The notes under the pieces were generated by a model. That model was not told where the DNA came from. It ran no database searches and saw only the letters and a list, made by a program, of their open reading frames with translations. 7,363 nucleotides of DNA from NCBI GenBank assembly GCA_050740255.1, contig JBOICV010000082.1:1-7363 (forward strand), written 5' to 3'. This DNA is from JBOICV01 sp050740255 (GTDB lineage Bacteria; Pseudomonadota; Gammaproteobacteria; Nevskiales; JBOICV01). The number at the start of each line of letters is the position of its first letter. Within the stretch, counting starts at the first letter, position 1. Shown in pieces: positions 5,207-7,363 of this stretch. The position numbers and the translations under genes were made by a program.

Positions 5207-6364
5207 ACGAGCAGCCGCAACCGCTTTTTTCGCGGCATCGGTCAAGTCGGTGGCGGGGATGATCTTGTAACCGGAATTCGCCAGCAACTCGCGGCCCTTC
5301 TCGACGTTGGTGCCCTCCAGGCGGGTGACGACCGGAATTTTCAAACCCACTTCTTTTACCGCGGCGATAATGCCGTCGGCAATCAGGTCACAACGTACGA
5401 TGCCGCCGAAAATGTTGATGAGGATGGCTTTGACCTTGGGGTTGGAGGTGATGAGCTTGAAAGCCTCGGTCACGCGCTCCTTGGTGGCGCCGCCGCCGAC
5501 GTCGAGGAAGTTGGCCGGCTGACCCCCGTGCAGCTTGATGATGTCCATGGTCGCCATGGCAAGCCCGGCGCCGTTGACCATGCAGCCGATATCCCCTTCC
5601 AGCGATACGTAATTGAGATCGTGCTCGGCAGCCTCGCGCTCGTGCTCGTCTTCCTGTTTGGGATCGCGCAGCGCTTCCAGTTCGGGATGGCGGTAAAGCG
5701 CGTTGTCGTCGAGATTGATCTTGGCGTCCAGCGCCGATAGCTGGCCATTGGGCGATACGATCAGCGGATTGACCTCGATCAGGCTGGCGTCGGTTTCCAT
5801 GAACAGGCGATGAATGCCGGCCAGCATCTTGCCGAGCTGGCCGACTTGCTCGGCGTTCAGGCCCAGGAAAAATCCGATACGGCGCGCGACGAAGGGCGAC
5901 AAGCCGGCGGCTGGATGCACCGGCAGGGTCAGAATTTTTTCCGGCGTTTTGGCGGCGACTTCCTCGATATCCATGCCGCCGGCGGCCGAAGCCATATACA
6001 GAATGCATTCACGCGAGCGGTCCACCAGCACGCTCAAATACAGCTCGCGCGCGATATCCTGCGGCACCGCCACCAGTACCGAATGGATCGGCAGGCCGGC
6101 TGCGCCGGTCTGCTTGGTCACCAGTTGCTTGCCGAGCATGCCCTTGGCGGCTTCACGCACCTTCTCGGTTGAGTCCACCAGCTTCACGCCGCCGGCCTTG
6201 CCGCGGCCACCGGCATGCACCTGCGCCTTGACCACCCAGCGGCTACCACCGAGCGCTTGGGCTGCGCTAACCGCCTCGTCCGGCGAGCGCGCGAGGCGCG
6301 CCTGGCCGATGGCGATACCGAATTTGTCGAACAAATCTCTGGCCTGGTATTCGTGCAGATTCAT
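5201..6364 (-). CDS. sucC: succinyl-CoA synthetase (ADP-forming), beta subunit
   Basis: SucC supplies the ATP-grasp nucleotide site and the succinate site of succinyl-CoA synthetase. The 387-aa product has the usual family length (388 in E. coli). It begins MNLHEYQARDLFDKFGI and has the ATP-grasp glycine loop HAGGRGKAGGVKLV at 50-63. The Mg-binding residues are N199 (EVNP) and D213 (ALDAK), the same numbers as in E. coli. The C-terminal domain contains NFLDVGGGATKE and the NIFGGIVRCDLIADGI loop that meets SucD. The ATG at 6364 gives the standard N-terminus; only a weak GGGA-type SD precedes it. The last codons and the TGA lie in the outermost flank of the repeat array, yet the end (TDAAKKAVAAARG) looks complete. 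It is the first gene of the leftward unit sucC-DUF559-sucD-nadE. Confidence 0.98.
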   Translation of the reverse strand: MNLHEYQARDLFDKFGIAIGQARLARSPDEAVSAAQALGGSRWVVKAQVHAGGRGKAGGVKLVDSTEKVREAAKGMLGKQLVTKQTGAAGLPIHSVLVAVPQDIARELYLSVLVDRSRECILYMASAAGGMDIEEVAAKTPEKILTLPVHPAAGLSPFVARRIGFFLGLNAEQVGQLGKMLAGIHRLFMETDASLIEVNPLIVSPNGQLSALDAKINLDDNALYRHPELEALRDPKQEDEHEREAAEHDLNYVSLEGDIGCMVNGAGLAMATMDIIKLHGGQPANFLDVGGGATKERVTEAFKLITSNPKVKAILINIFGGIVRCDLIADGIIAAVKEVGLKIPVVTRLEGTNVEKGRELLANSGYKIIPATDLTDAAKKAVAAARG

Positions 6365-6497
6365 GTCTGGGTCCCGAAACGGAGACGCGATTCTCCCTTA
6401 TCGCCCGCCCGCGCGCAAAGTCGCACAAAGCTAGGCCGTTCGCCAAGGGCTGGGCCGCGGGCTAGAGTTAGCTACAGAACCCGTCCGATCTATCACC
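6365..6497. promoter_or_regulatory. divergent intergenic region, sucC / PP0621
   Basis: These 133 bp must hold the promoters of the leftward sucC unit and the rightward PP0621-pilS pair. The best rightward candidate is a -10-like TAGAGT near 6464 with TTCGCC 18 bp upstream; leftward, GATAAG near 6402-6397 is weak. A small inverted repeat GGAGA-CGCGAT-TCTCC lies at 6381-6396 in the sucC leader. None of these is strong, and no regulator site is recognisable. Confidence 0.3.
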
Positions 6498-6713
6498 ATG
6501 CTGCTGCGCATCCTGCTATTCCTCGTCCTCATAGGCGTCGCTTATTTCCTCTGGCGCCGGTTTATGGCTCAGAACCGACCGCCCGATCGCCAATTCGCCC
6601 CCATGGTGCGCTGCGTACGTTGCGGCGTGCATTTGCCCGGCAGCGAAGCGATACAGGTCGGAAGCCAAAGTTTTTGCAGCCAGGAGCACGCCCGGCTGGG
6701 AACCGGGCCGTGA
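6498..6713 (+). CDS. PP0621-family small membrane protein with zinc-ribbon-like tail
   Basis: This 71-aa protein of unknown function resembles the conserved PP0621 family often found beside pilS. One N-terminal membrane segment (about residues 3-19, LRILLFLVLIGVAYFLW) is followed by an RR pair that predicts a cytoplasmic C-terminus. The tail has CVRCGVHLPGSEA and then SFCSQEHA, a C-x2-C plus C-x3-H arrangement that could bind one zinc ion. No clear Shine-Dalgarno precedes the ATG. The stop overlaps the pilS GTG (GTGA), so the two genes are likely translated together. The family assignment is from memory of the motif and context. Confidence 0.8.
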   Translation: MLLRILLFLVLIGVAYFLWRRFMAQNRPPDRQFAPMVRCVRCGVHLPGSEAIQVGSQSFCSQEHARLGTGP

Positions 6714-7363
6714 GCGCCGCAGTACCGATCAACAGCACGGCACTAGCCAGAGAGGGCGGCGATGCCTGGCGCGCACTGCGCACGCTGGCCTATTACCGCT
6801 GGGCGGTGGCGATAGCGGCCATCGGTCTGTATCTCAGCGGCCGCACGCCGCGCGTCATCGAAGAGGTCAATGCGCCGCTGTTCGCGCTGGCCTGTCTGCT
6901 GGTGGGCGCTGTCACCCTGCTGACCACCATCACGCTGACGCTGCGCAGTCCGCGTCTCCCCTGGCAGATTTATCTGCATGCGGCCTGCGACATCCTGTCC
7001 CTGGTGCTGCTGGTCTACGCGGGTGGTGGCGTGGACAGCGGACTGGGTGTACTGCTGATTACGCCGGTGGCGGGTGCAGCAACGCTCACCTCACCACGGA
7101 TCGCAGCCCTGCTCGCCGCCGTCGCCGCGCTTGGTCTGCTGGGCGAAGAGACGCTGCGCTTCTTCAAATACGATGGCACCGAAGCCGACCTTACGAAGGG
7201 TGGACTGCTCGGCACGTTGATTTTTCTCGCCAGTCTCGCCGCCAACGCGCTGGCACAGCGCGCCAAGACCAGCGAAGCGCTGGCGGCGCGCAGCCACCTC
7301 GATCTGGCCAATCTCGCTCAGCTCAACGAGGCGATCATCAGCCGCATGGGCATGGGTGTGCTC
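6710..7363 (+). CDS. pilS: sensor histidine kinase PilS, N-terminal part (runs off the window)
   Basis: PilS is the inner-membrane kinase that phosphorylates PilR to activate sigma-54-dependent pilin transcription. From GTG 6710, 218 codons are open to the window end. The N-terminus holds about six hydrophobic stretches, roughly at residues 29-43, 57-76, 86-104, 111-126, 131-145 and 165-182, as in Pseudomonas PilS. YAGGGVDSGLG (103-113) matches the conserved YAGGGTPSG-like loop of PilS. After the membrane part comes NLAQLNEAIISRMGMGVL, matching the PilS linker NLEALNALILQRMRTGIL before the PAS-type domain. The kinase core lies beyond the window. No ATG is available near the start; the GTG overlaps the preceding stop by four bases, which supports coupled translation. 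pilR is expected downstream but not seen. Confidence 0.87.
   Translation, partial: MSAAVPINSTALAREGGDAWRALRTLAYYRWAVAIAAIGLYLSGRTPRVIEEVNAPLFALACLLVGAVTLLTTITLTLRSPRLPWQIYLHAACDILSLVLLVYAGGGVDSGLGVLLITPVAGAATLTSPRIAALLAAVAALGLLGEETLRFFKYDGTEADLTKGGLLGTLIFLASLAANALAQRAKTSEALAARSHLDLANLAQLNEAIISRMGMGVL

Noticed and set aside
4954..5238. DUF559 protein starting at ATG 5238 (294 aa)
   Set aside because: The start lies inside the sucC coding end and the first 155 residues are translated repeat with no domain. The frame is real but a start this far up is the least likely; it is kept only as a finding about the open frame.

Overview
This window looks like chromosomal DNA of a GC-rich proteobacterium, gamma or beta class. 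The evidence is a divergent rluD/bamD pair, a lipoprotein of the outer-membrane assembly machine, a separate sucCD pair beside a glutamine-dependent nadE, and a PP0621-like gene leading into pilS. I cannot name a genus. Nothing plasmid- or phage-like is visible.

Layout. Positions 1-880 (minus) hold most of rluD, a 23S rRNA pseudouridine synthase cut by the window start. A 56-bp gap separates it from bamD (937-1788, plus). bamD converges on nadE (1790-3400, minus) with one base between the stop codons. Upstream of nadE, transcribed leftward in the same direction, lie sucD (3482-4357), a DUF559 endonuclease-like gene (stop at 4354), a dense GC-rich repeat array (about 4775-5206) and sucC (5201-6364). 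A 133-bp gap at 6365-6497 separates this leftward unit from a rightward pair: a PP0621-type small membrane protein (6498-6713) and the first 218 codons of pilS (6710 to the window end).

Function. SucC and SucD are the two subunits of succinyl-CoA synthetase, NadE makes NAD+, RluD modifies the ribosome, BamD assembles outer-membrane proteins, and PilS is a membrane sensor kinase associated with type IV pilus regulation. These are ordinary housekeeping genes.

The unusual part is the 843 bp between sucC and sucD, which are usually almost adjacent. It holds an intact DUF559 (PD-(D/E)XK-like) reading frame. Upstream of that domain are three units of a hairpin-forming repeat that stay open in the same frame, carry Shine-Dalgarno/ATG-like modules, and begin at the sucC stop codon. 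A second, unrelated palindromic repeat has landed on the nadE start region, so nadE probably starts at TTG or GTG. The window therefore shows two repeat families settling exactly at gene boundaries of one operon. One of them sits beside a nuclease gene that could be its mobilising partner, which is a hypothesis only.
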